Positions 1 through 5,545 of a stretch of DNA of 5,664 nt are shown in pieces. Source of the DNA: Actinomycetes bacterium (GTDB lineage: Bacteria; Actinomycetota; Acidimicrobiia; Acidimicrobiales; RAAP-2). Each line of letters starts with the position of its first letter. Position 1 is the first letter of the stretch. The position numbers and the translations under genes are program-made. Location: assembly GCA_021791145.1 (NCBI GenBank), contig JAJYXE010000017.1, positions 101,880 to 107,543 on the forward strand, in the 5' to 3' direction. The notes under the pieces were generated by a model. It was not told the DNA's origin. It ran no database searches and worked only from the letters and a program-made list of their open reading frames with translations.

Positions 1-484
1 CAAGTCCACCGAGATCGACACGGTGGTCGGCCTCGAGGTCGGCGCGGACGACTACGTCGCGAAGCCCTACCGCCTTCGCGAGCTCGTCGCCCGCATCCGC
101 GCCGTGATGCGACGGGGCACGGGCGCTGCCAACGGCAGCGGCGTCCACGGGAACGAGCGGGGCTCGCGGGAGGCGGGAGGGGTGCGGGTGGACTTCGACA
201 CGCGGCGGGTGTTCGCCAGGGGAGAAGAGGTCCATCTCCGGCGAAAGGAGTTCGAGCTGCTTTCCCTCCTCGTGGAGAATGCCGGTCGGGTCCTCACGCG
301 CGACGTGCTCATCGACCGCGTCTGGGGCGCCGACTACATCGGGGACACGAAGACCCTCGACGTGCACGTGAAGCGGCTCCGGTCACGCATCGAGGCGGAC
401 CCGTCCCATCCCGTGCTGATCACCACGGTGCGCGGCGTCGGCTACCGCTTCGACACGCCCGGCGCGGACCACCCGCGGGGCTGA
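1..484 (+). CDS. regX3: Response regulator, OmpR/PhoB family, RegX3-like (5' end missing)
   Basis: This is the C-terminal 160 residues of a two-component response regulator, a cytoplasmic DNA-binding transcription factor switched by phosphorylation. The frame is open from base 2, so the start, the phosphoacceptor Asp and roughly the first 65-70 residues lie outside the window. Visible residues 1-37 are the end of the receiver domain, with the GADDYVAKPY motif carrying the conserved Lys-Pro. A Gly/Ser-rich linker of about 20 residues follows. The rest is a winged-helix effector domain: RRKEFELLSLL, then GRVLTRDVLIDRVWG, the recognition-helix region TKTLDVHVKRLRSRIEADP, and the closing TVRGVGYRF wing. 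The recognition helix closely resembles mycobacterial RegX3, the phosphate-responsive partner of SenX3, as I remember it. That suggests a phosphate-type role, but the partner kinase is not visible, so the symbol is provisional. The family assignment is very secure. Confidence 0.93.
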   Translation, partial: KSTEIDTVVGLEVGADDYVAKPYRLRELVARIRAVMRRGTGAANGSGVHGNERGSREAGGVRVDFDTRRVFARGEEVHLRRKEFELLSLLVENAGRVLTRDVLIDRVWGADYIGDTKTLDVHVKRLRSRIEADPSHPVLITTVRGVGYRFDTPGADHPRG

Positions 485-518
485 CGGCCTCACGCGCCCG
501 GCCTGCGGCGTGGGTCAG
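481..518. terminator. Possible bidirectional terminator between convergent genes
   Basis: The 30-bp gap between the regulator stop (482-484) and the serS stop (517-515) sits in an interrupted inverted repeat. CTGAC at 481-485 pairs with GTCAG at 514-518, and CACGC at 491-495 pairs with GCGTG at 508-512 around a GC-rich loop. Both TGA stop codons lie inside the outer arms. There is no T-tract on either strand, so this would be a hairpin-only terminator, which is common in GC-rich actinobacteria. The structure is seen; the function is inferred. Confidence 0.45.
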
Positions 519-1819
519 CGGGGCCGGATCGCCGGCTCCGGCCCCAGCCACGGAGCGAGCACGTCGGGCAGTCGCACGGAGCCGTCCGGCTGCCGCCCCC
601 ACTCAAGGAGGGCCGCCCAGACCCGCGGCCACGCGAGCGCGGAGCCGTTCAGCGTGTGGACCAGGACGGGAGGACCGCCTTGCGCGGGTCGGTACCGGAC
701 GTTCGCACGCCGCGCCTGGTAGTCCCCGAACCAGCTCACCGAGGAGACCTCGAGCCACCGGTCGGCTCCGGGCGCGTACACCTCGAGGTCGAAGGTCCGC
801 GCGGCCGACGTCCCGAGGTCGCCGGCGCAAAGGTCGATCACCCGGTACGGGAGGCCGAGCTCACGGAGCAGCCCTTCCGCCCGAGAGAGGATGTCCGCGA
901 GGACGGCCGTCGCCTGAAAGGGCGCGGCATAGGCGAACAGCTCCACCTTCTCGAACTCGTGGACGCGCAGGAGCCCTCGCGTATCTCGTCCCGCGGCTCC
1001 CGCCTCGCGCCGGAAGCACTCGGTCGCGGCGGTCAGCCGGACAGGAAGGTCGGCCTCGTCGAGGATCTCGCCTCGACGCATCGACGTGAGGGGCACTTCG
1101 GCGGTGGGGATCGCCCAGAGGCCGTCGCGCTCGACGTGGTAGGCCTCGTCAACGAACTTGGGGAGATGCCCGGTCGAGGTCATCGTCTCGGTGAGGACGA
1201 GGGTCGGCGGCCGGATCTCCTCGTAACCGTCCGCGTGCCGTGACAACGCCCACGAGGTGAGGGCCCGCACCAGCCGCGCCCCGTCCCCCCGGTACAGCGG
1301 GAACATCGAGCCCGACAGGCGCGCCCCGGACGCCATGTCGAGCACCCCGAGCGCGCTGCCCAGCTCCCAGTGCGGCACCCGCTGGTGCGCCTCGGGCACA
1401 GGCTCAGGCTCGCCCACGTCCACGCCGCGCCACCAGCGGCGCACCTCGACGTTGTCCTCGGGCCCGGCGCCGTCGGGGGCGTCGTCCGCAGGGAGGTTGG
1501 GCGCGAGGAGCAGCAGCGCCCGCAGGTCCTTGGCGAGCCGCTCGGACTCCTGGGCCGCGGTCTTCTCCTCCTCGCCGACGCGGCGGCTCTCGTCGGCGAG
1601 CATGGCCGCCCGCTCCGCGTCCCCGGCGCGTCTGGCGTCGCCGACCTCACGCGACAGCTCCTTCACCCGTGCACGGAGCGCCTCGTGGCGCGCGAGCGCC
1701 GCCCGGTGGTCACGGTCGAGGCGCGCGATGTCTTCCACGTCGTCGGCAGGAAACCCACGTCGCGCGAGCGCGGATCTCACCCGCTCTCGGTCGTCACGGA
1801 CCAGGCGAATATCGATCAT
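515..1819 (-). CDS. serS: Seryl-tRNA synthetase (serine--tRNA ligase)
   Basis: This cytoplasmic class II aminoacyl-tRNA synthetase joins serine to tRNA-Ser using ATP. The 434 residues are the usual full length. The protein begins with the canonical MIDIRLVRDD, which supports the ATG at 1819. Residues about 30-105 are an Arg/Glu/Ala-rich antiparallel coiled coil, the tRNA-binding arm, followed by the NLPADDAPDG linker. The catalytic core follows: motif 1 around 165-205, the serine-binding TAEVPLT at 239-245, motif 2 at 266-297 (TECFRREAG ... RVHEFEKVELF), SSVSWFGDYQARR at 359-371, and motif 3 at 389-405 (TLNGSALAWPR). The motif 2 arginines and the motif 3 arginine (R399) are present. Two motif positions differ from common bacterial SerRS: W363 where Asn is usual, and ALAWPR where GLAxxR is usual. 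The catalytic residues I can identify remain, so it is probably active. It converges with the response regulator and diverges from the ABC operon. Confidence 0.97.
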   Translation of the reverse strand: MIDIRLVRDDRERVRSALARRGFPADDVEDIARLDRDHRAALARHEALRARVKELSREVGDARRAGDAERAAMLADESRRVGEEEKTAAQESERLAKDLRALLLLAPNLPADDAPDGAGPEDNVEVRRWWRGVDVGEPEPVPEAHQRVPHWELGSALGVLDMASGARLSGSMFPLYRGDGARLVRALTSWALSRHADGYEEIRPPTLVLTETMTSTGHLPKFVDEAYHVERDGLWAIPTAEVPLTSMRRGEILDEADLPVRLTAATECFRREAGAAGRDTRGLLRVHEFEKVELFAYAAPFQATAVLADILSRAEGLLRELGLPYRVIDLCAGDLGTSAARTFDLEVYAPGADRWLEVSSVSWFGDYQARRANVRYRPAQGGPPVLVHTLNGSALAWPRVWAALLEWGRQPDGSVRLPDVLAPWLGPEPAIRPR

Positions 1820-1828
1820 CTGCCGCCG

Positions 1829-1834
1829 ACAGTA
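1829..1834 (-). promoter_or_regulatory. Predicted -10 box of serS, near-leaderless start
   Basis: On the minus strand TACTGT (1834 down to 1829) fits TANNNT and lies 9 nt before the serS ATG. Transcription would then begin about 2-3 nt upstream of the start codon. I see no recognisable -35 box. The only purine-rich stretch before the ATG, ggcggcag, is a poor Shine-Dalgarno sequence. Confidence 0.4.
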
Positions 1835-1838
1835 GCGT
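1833..1838 (+). promoter_or_regulatory. Predicted -10 box of ABC exporter operon, leaderless start
   Basis: TAGCGT fits TANNNT and ends 6 nt before the GTG at 1845, so the expected first transcribed base is the G of that GTG. Its TA (1833-1834) is shared with the TA of the opposing serS -10 box. No -35 box or Shine-Dalgarno sequence is visible. The TAG at 1833-1835 is also the in-frame stop that limits how far upstream the ATPase gene can start. Confidence 0.42.
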
Positions 1839-1844
1839 GGCCGT

Positions 1845-2873
1845 GTGATGCCGGCCGATGGCCCGACAGGGCTCGACGCTCGCGTCCCGCGTGCGGTCGA
1901 GTGCTCGGACCTCGTTGTCCGCTACGGATCGCGCACCGCCGTCGACCGCGTCTCGTTCAGCGCGGACCGTGGCGAGGTCTTGTGCATCCTGGGTCCGAAC
2001 GGGGCCGGCAAGACCTCGACCGTCGAGTGCCTGGAGGGCTACCGGCGCGTGGCATCGGGATCTGTGCGGGTGCTCGGGCTCGACCCCGTCACCGACCACC
2101 GCGCACTGGTTCCCCGCATCGGGGTGATGCTCCAGCGCGGGGGTGTCTACCCGATGCTTGCGCCGAGACGGGCGCTGCGGCTCTTCGCGTCGTACTACAC
2201 GGACCCCGAGGATCCCGAAGCCCTCCTCGACCTGGTCCGGCTGCGGCCGGTTGCAGGCACGCCGTGGCGCCACCTCTCGGGGGGAGAGCAGGCGAGGCTC
2301 TCGCTCGCGCTCGCGCTCGTCGGGCAGCCCGAGGTCGTGCTGCTCGACGAGCCGACCGCGGGAGTCGACCCCGAGGGACGTCTCGCCGTGCGGGAGGTCA
2401 TCGGGGACCTGCGCGACCGCGGCGCCTGCGTCCTCCTCACCACCCATGAGCTCTCCGAGGCGGAGCGGGTGGCGGACCGGGTCCTGATGCTCGTCGGAGG
2501 CAAGGTCGTCGCCGAGGGGAGCCCCGCGTCGCTGGCGGGTGGGCCGGCAACCACCAAGGAGGTGACGTTCGGCGCGCCTGGCGGCCTGGACCTCGACGAG
2601 CTCCGGCTCCTGCTCGGCACCGGCGCGATTGTGACCGAGGAGCAGACCGGGCGCTACCGGGTCGAAGTCGGCGTCGGAGAAGCGCCCGGCGGGCCGGGCG
2701 CGTCCACCGACGCCTCGCCGGCTGCGCTCGCCGCCGCCGTCGCCACCTGGCTCGCCGAGCGCGGGATCGCCTTTTCCGACCTTCGCGTCGGCCGATCCCT
2801 CGAGGAGGCGTACCTCGACATGGTGCGGGCGCACGCCACGCCGAAGACCTCCGACCAAGCAGAGGCGCAATGA
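1845..2873 (+). CDS. ABC-2 type exporter, ATP-binding protein
   Basis: This is the nucleotide-binding subunit of an ABC exporter; it hydrolyses ATP at the inner face of the membrane to drive the permease encoded next. It has 342 residues. In order: Walker A GPNGAGKTS at 50-58, Q-loop glutamine Q97 (VMLQRGG), signature LSGGEQ at 144-149, Walker B VVLLDEP with catalytic E169, D-loop AGVD at 172-175 and switch histidine H201 (LLTTHELSEAERVADR). All catalytic elements are intact. Residues about 235-330 form the C-terminal extension common in drug- and lipid-export ATPases, ending in LEEAYLDMV. An in-frame TAG at 1833 excludes a longer protein; the start is GTG 1845, or ATG 1848 one codon later. 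It overlaps the permease by ATGA, indicating co-transcription and coupled translation. ABC pairs of this type are frequent beside ctaA in actinobacteria, but the substrate cannot be read from sequence. Confidence 0.95.
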   Translation: MMPADGPTGLDARVPRAVECSDLVVRYGSRTAVDRVSFSADRGEVLCILGPNGAGKTSTVECLEGYRRVASGSVRVLGLDPVTDHRALVPRIGVMLQRGGVYPMLAPRRALRLFASYYTDPEDPEALLDLVRLRPVAGTPWRHLSGGEQARLSLALALVGQPEVVLLDEPTAGVDPEGRLAVREVIGDLRDRGACVLLTTHELSEAERVADRVLMLVGGKVVAEGSPASLAGGPATTKEVTFGAPGGLDLDELRLLLGTGAIVTEEQTGRYRVEVGVGEAPGGPGASTDASPAALAAAVATWLAERGIAFSDLRVGRSLEEAYLDMVRAHATPKTSDQAEAQ

Positions 2874-3616
2874 GCGCGCTCCGTCCGTTCCTCGCGCAGG
2901 TCGAGGCGGAGACCTATATGACGCTGCGTCGCGGCGAGACGCTCCTCCTCACGGTCGGCATCCCCGTCGCCTTCTTGGTCTTCTTCTCGACCTCCCACGT
3001 CGTCTCCACCGGACGCACATCCTCGGTCTCCTTCTTCGTGCCGGGGATCCTCGCCCTTGCGGTCATGTCCACGGCGATGGTGTCGCTCGGGATCGCCACC
3101 GGCTTCGAGCGCGGCTACGGCGTGCTGAAGCGGCTCGGCACGACGCCGCTCGGGAGGCCCCGGCTCCTGGGGGCGAAGGTCACGACGATCTTCTTCGTCG
3201 AGATCGTGCAGGCTGCGGTGCTGGTTCCGGTGGGCTTCGCGCTCGGCTGGGAGCCCGGGCACGGCCACGCAGGGCCCGAAGCCGCCGCCGCGCTCGCTGC
3301 GGCTGTCCTGGCGACCGTCGGCTTCGGAGGCATCGGGCTGCTGCTCGCCGGCGTGCTCCGGGCGGAGGTCAACCTCGCGGCAGCGAACGGGCTCTACCTC
3401 GTGCTGCTGCTCCTCGGCGGCATGGTCGTGCCACTCGCCAAGCTCCCTGGCCCTCTCGCCGACGTGGCCCGTGCGCTCCCGGCTGCAGCGCTGTCCGATG
3501 CGCTGCACGCGTCGTTGGGTCTCGGCGCGGCGGTCCCCGTCGCCGCGTGGGTCACGCTCGGTGCCTGGGCGGTCGGCGCCTCCCTCCTCGCAGGTCTCAC
3601 CTTCCGCTGGGAGTGA
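2870..3616 (+). CDS. ABC-2 type exporter, permease protein
   Basis: This 248-residue membrane subunit partners the preceding ATPase. About six hydrophobic segments are visible, near residues 25-41, 54-78, 105-127, 138-162, 172-190 and 222-245. Between segments 2 and 3 is the cytoplasmic coupling region ERGYGVLKRLGTTPLGRPRLL, typical of ABC-2 permeases ("G.LK.L..TP"). The late motif LLGGMVVPLAKLPGPLADVARALPA has the Gly-Gly ... P ... LP pattern of the family just before the last segment. The start ATG (2870) overlaps the ATPase stop as ATGA, so translation is probably coupled. Length is normal for a half-transporter that dimerises. The gene ends 9 bp from the convergent thioredoxin gene. Function is export of an unknown substrate; adjacency to heme A synthase hints at respiratory assembly but does not prove it. 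Confidence 0.92.
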   Translation: MSALRPFLAQVEAETYMTLRRGETLLLTVGIPVAFLVFFSTSHVVSTGRTSSVSFFVPGILALAVMSTAMVSLGIATGFERGYGVLKRLGTTPLGRPRLLGAKVTTIFFVEIVQAAVLVPVGFALGWEPGHGHAGPEAAAALAAAVLATVGFGGIGLLLAGVLRAEVNLAAANGLYLVLLLLGGMVVPLAKLPGPLADVARALPAAALSDALHASLGLGAAVPVAAWVTLGAWAVGASLLAGLTFRWE

Positions 3617-3656
3617 CGGCGGCGATCAGGCGCTCGCGAGGAGCTTGCGCTCCCAG
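3607..3656. terminator. Weak candidate bidirectional terminator, permease/thioredoxin junction
   Basis: CTGGGAG at 3607-3613 and CTCCCAG at 3650-3656 are perfect 7-bp inverted arms around a 36-nt loop that holds both stop codons (3614-3616 and 3628-3626). Within the right part, GGAGC-ttgc-GCTCC (3640-3653) makes a separate 5-bp hairpin. The loop is long, the alternatives compete and there is no T-tract, so the terminator role is tentative. The arms are also codons of the two genes. Confidence 0.25.
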
Positions 3657-4279
3657 AAGACGAAGCGCCCGGGCGCCAAAGGACCCAGGTGGATCCCGGC
3701 GATCGTGCCGTCACCCTGCACGAACACCGCTTCGGGAAGGTGGCTGAAGTCGAAGAGTGTCTGGGTCACCGTGAAGTCCACGTCGGCCCCGACGGGGAAG
3801 GTCACGCCGCTCGAGCGCACGAAGGCGAGCGCGTTGGAGGTGGGGTCGTTGGCGTCGACGCCGATCACCGCGACCTTCGCAAGCCTGCTGTGCTCGGCGC
3901 GCTGCCTGCGGTAGGCGGCGGCCAGAAGAGGGATCTCGTGCCGGCACGGCGGGCACCAGCTGGCGAAGAAGAGCACGATCGCCGGCCTCCCACTTTCGCC
4001 GCCGTCCGCCGGGACCCCGACTTTCTTCTTGGAACCGTGGGGCGCACCGAGGGCGGGCAGCGCGAAGTGTGGCGCTGGCTTGCCCGCTCCGACGAGCGCT
4101 GTCCCGCTCCCCGCACCCGTCTCGTGGACGCCGACGCCCACGCCCACGAGCGCAGCGGCAAGCGCCAGGGCGACCACCACGCCCACGACGAGGAAGACCG
4201 GCCGCGGGCGTCGACGCCGAGGACCTGTGTCCTCGAACTGCTCTCCAAGCTCCTCGGGCCACGATCCGTCGGCGGACAT
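3626..4279 (-). CDS. Membrane-anchored TlpA-like thioredoxin (redoxin domain)
   Basis: This 217-residue thiol-disulfide oxidoreductase is predicted to be tethered to the outer face of the cytoplasmic membrane. Residues 1-27 are a cytoplasmic head ending in RRRRPR (positive-inside signal), and 28-51 are a single hydrophobic anchor. A short linker leads to the AhpC/TSA-TlpA fold, which begins near GKPAPHFALPAL (66-78). The active site is FFASWCPPC with C109 and C112; E115 and the following helix fit the family. The cis-proline loop is FSHLPEAVFV with P182, followed by the usual DGTIAGIHLGPL strand. No lipobox is visible. Relatives (TlpA, ResA, CcsX types) reduce cysteines of apocytochrome c or of copper-site proteins for cytochrome oxidase. 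Divergence from ctaA over 103 bp fits such an oxidase-assembly role, but the partner is inferred. The start ATG 4279 is the only one giving a normal anchor. Confidence 0.92.
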   Translation of the reverse strand: MSADGSWPEELGEQFEDTGPRRRRPRPVFLVVGVVVALALAAALVGVGVGVHETGAGSGTALVGAGKPAPHFALPALGAPHGSKKKVGVPADGGESGRPAIVLFFASWCPPCRHEIPLLAAAYRRQRAEHSRLAKVAVIGVDANDPTSNALAFVRSSGVTFPVGADVDFTVTQTLFDFSHLPEAVFVQGDGTIAGIHLGPLAPGRFVFWERKLLASA

Positions 4280-4288
4280 GACCTCGGC

Positions 4289-4294
4289 AGCCTA
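4289..4294 (-). promoter_or_regulatory. Predicted -10 box of the thioredoxin gene, near-leaderless
   Basis: On the minus strand TAGGCT (4294 down to 4289) fits TANNNT and is 9 nt from the ATG, the same distance as for serS. A GAGG lies only 2-3 nt from the ATG, too close for a normal Shine-Dalgarno sequence. No -35 match is visible. Confidence 0.4.
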
Positions 4295-4318
4295 CGACTG
4301 CACGCCCGGAGGATCCGC

Positions 4319-4352
4319 GCGCCGCGCGGGCGGGTAACCGGCGCCGCGCGGG
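4319..4352. repeat. Paired 12-bp direct repeat with palindromic cores, candidate operator
   Basis: GCGCCGCGCGGG occurs exactly twice, at 4319-4330 and 4341-4352, with starts 22 bp apart (about two helical turns). Each copy contains the perfect 8-bp palindrome CCGCGCGG (4322-4329 and 4344-4351). Between the copies is a small inverted motif GGT-A-ACC (4333-4339). The array lies between the two predicted divergent -10 boxes of the thioredoxin gene and ctaA, where one bound regulator could affect both. The low-complexity GC composition makes a chance repeat possible. Confidence 0.4.
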
Positions 4353-4368
4353 TCCACCAGGTCGCCAC

Positions 4369-4374
4369 TACGAT
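4369..4374 (+). promoter_or_regulatory. Predicted -10 box of ctaA, near-leaderless start
   Basis: TACGAT is a good TANNNT match and ends 8 nt before the GTG at 4383, placing the expected transcription start within about 2 nt of the start codon. The intervening cgaccgcc has no Shine-Dalgarno character. There is no clear -35 box. Confidence 0.45.
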
Positions 4375-4382
4375 CGACCGCC

Positions 4383-5420
4383 GTGCGATCGCTCAACGGT
4401 TCGCGCGCAGTCCGGGGGCGCCGGCTCCCTGCCGTCGCCCCTTCGACCGTCCGGCGTCTCTCGCTCGCCTCTTTGGTCTGCGTCTCGGCGATCGTGCTCA
4501 CCGGCGCGGCCGTGCGAGTCACCGGCTCGGGGCTCGGGTGCTCCGACTGGCCGAGCTGCACGAAGGGCCACCTCACCCCGCCGCTGCAGTTCCACTCCCT
4601 CGTCGAGTTCAGCAACCGGATGGTCACGGTCCTCCTGGTCGTCGTGATCGGTGCCACCTTCCTCGCCACCCTCCTTCGCCGGCCGTTGCGTCGTGACCTC
4701 GCCTGGCTGTCGGGGGGGCTCGTCGCCGGCGTGCTCGCCGAGGCGGTCATCGGCGGGATCGTCGTCTACTCCAAGCTCAACCCGTACCTCGTCATCGTCC
4801 ATTTCCTCGCCACGATGCTCCTCCTCGTCGACGCGGTTCTCCTCATGCACCGCGCCGGCCATGACTATGCGGCACCAGGACGCCTGCTCGTCCCAAGACC
4901 GGTCCTTCTTCTCTCCCGGGGGCTCGTCCTGCTCGTCGCGGTCGTCGTCGCGGCCGGCGCGGCGACCACCGGCGCCGCACCAGACGCGGGAGGTGCCCAG
5001 GGACAGCTCGTCGCCAAACGGATCCCCGTGCCCCTTCGCGAGATGGCCGAGCTCCACTCGACGCTCGCACTCTTCCTCATCGGCGTCGTGCTCTCTCTTG
5101 CCGTCCTGCTCCACGCGCTCGACGTCCCCGAGCGCATCCGGAAGGCCGGGCGCATGCTGGTCGTGGTGCTGGTGCTCCAGGCCGTGGTGGGCTACGCGCA
5201 GTACTTCACCCACCTGCCGGCGGCGCTGGTCGAGCTCCACGAGCTCGGCGCCACCGTTCTCGTGATCGGCGTCGTCCAGTTCTTCCTCGCGCTCACGCAC
5301 CACGCACCCGAGCGCGTCCCGGCGCAGCTGCGTGCCGTGCCCGGCCTCGCGGGCGTAGAGACCGTTGAAGCTTCATCGCCAGCCAGTGCCGCAAAGGGGG
5401 CCGCGAGGGTCAGATCCTGA
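4383..5420 (+). CDS. ctaA: Heme A synthase (CtaA/COX15 family)
   Basis: This polytopic membrane enzyme oxidises the C8 methyl group of heme O to the formyl group of heme A, the cofactor of aa3-type cytochrome oxidases. It has 345 residues and about eight membrane helices, near 27-45, 79-98, 107-128, 138-156, 174-195, 224-246, 256-276 and 286-306. The family hallmark GAAVRVTGSGLGCSDWPSC at 41-59 carries the loop cysteine pair C53 and C59. Of the four heme-ligand histidines known in Bacillus CtaA, three have clear counterparts: H140 (NPYLVIVH), H225 (AELHSTLAL) and H286 (VELHELGA). The first is replaced: the usual E-x-x-H-R reads E75-F-S-N78-R79. This may be typical of actinobacterial CtaA. QYFTHLP at 273-279 is also characteristic. 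About 40 polar residues follow the last helix. GTG 4383 is the only plausible start before helix 1. ctaB is not in the window. Confidence 0.95.
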   Translation: MRSLNGSRAVRGRRLPAVAPSTVRRLSLASLVCVSAIVLTGAAVRVTGSGLGCSDWPSCTKGHLTPPLQFHSLVEFSNRMVTVLLVVVIGATFLATLLRRPLRRDLAWLSGGLVAGVLAEAVIGGIVVYSKLNPYLVIVHFLATMLLLVDAVLLMHRAGHDYAAPGRLLVPRPVLLLSRGLVLLVAVVVAAGAATTGAAPDAGGAQGQLVAKRIPVPLREMAELHSTLALFLIGVVLSLAVLLHALDVPERIRKAGRMLVVVLVLQAVVGYAQYFTHLPAALVELHELGATVLVIGVVQFFLALTHHAPERVPAQLRAVPGLAGVETVEASSPASAAKGAARVRS

Positions 5421-5447
5421 CCTGGCCGGGCACGGCGCTGCTAGCGT
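5417..5447 (+). promoter_or_regulatory. Candidate tRNA-Glu promoter
   Basis: TAGCGT at 5442-5447 fits TANNNT and is identical to the -10 box proposed for the ABC operon. CTGACC at 5417-5422, overlapping the ctaA stop codon, is a 4/6 match to TTGACA with a long 19-bp spacer. Transcription would begin about 5454, giving a leader of roughly 19 nt before the mature tRNA 5' end. The alternative is read-through from ctaA. Confidence 0.35.
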
Positions 5448-5472
5448 GCGCGAAGCCCCGCAATCCGGCCGC

Positions 5473-5545
5473 GCCCCCATCGTCTAGCGGCCCAGGACGC
5501 CGCCCTTTCAAGGCGGTAGCACGGGTTCGAATCCCGTTGGGGGCG
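5473..5545 (+). tRNA. tRNA-Glu (UUC anticodon)
   Basis: All four arms fold. The acceptor stem is GCCCCCA (5473-5479) with TGGGGGC (5538-5544) and discriminator G5545. The D stem is GTC/GAC (5482-5484 with 5496-5498) around an 11-nt loop containing the GG pair. The anticodon stem is CCGCC/GGCGG (5500-5504 with 5512-5516) with loop CTTTCAA, giving anticodon TTC at 5507-5509. The variable region is 4 nt. The T stem is ACGGG/CCCGT (5521-5525 with 5533-5537) with loop TTCGAAT. The 3' CCA is not encoded: CCC follows the discriminator, so CCA must be added by nucleotidyltransferase. It decodes GAA and GAG. The gene body is overlapped in antisense by the minus-strand frame ending at 5508. Confidence 0.97.

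Noticed and set aside
1820..1844. T-box riboswitch upstream of serS
   Set aside because: T-box leaders often control synthetase genes, but the gap to the divergent gene is only 25 bp, with no room for a leader RNA of about 200 nt.
1370..2449. 359-codon plus-strand open frame from serS into the ABC ATPase gene
   Set aside because: It spans the divergent promoter and runs out of frame with both real genes, with a low-complexity Arg/Ala/Pro translation.
1794..2870. 358-codon minus-strand open frame across the ABC ATPase gene
   Set aside because: It is antisense to a gene with every ABC motif intact. It is rich in Arg/Glu/His with no domain, as expected of an antisense shadow in GC-rich DNA, and it overlaps the serS start.
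4280..4382. Heme- or metal-sensing riboswitch or Fur-type box in the tlpA-ctaA gap
   Set aside because: No AT-rich Fur or DtxR-like palindrome and no structured leader is visible. The predicted transcription starts lie at the start codons, leaving no 5' leader.
3689..4696. 335-codon plus-strand open frame across the thioredoxin gene and into ctaA
   Set aside because: It crosses two well-supported genes and the intergenic region, lacks any recognisable motif, and its translation is Arg/Pro-rich noise.
4368..5303. 311-codon minus-strand open frame opposite ctaA
   Set aside because: The composition is extremely Asp/Glu/Arg/His-rich, as produced by reading membrane-helix codons backwards. ctaA is certain, so this is a shadow.
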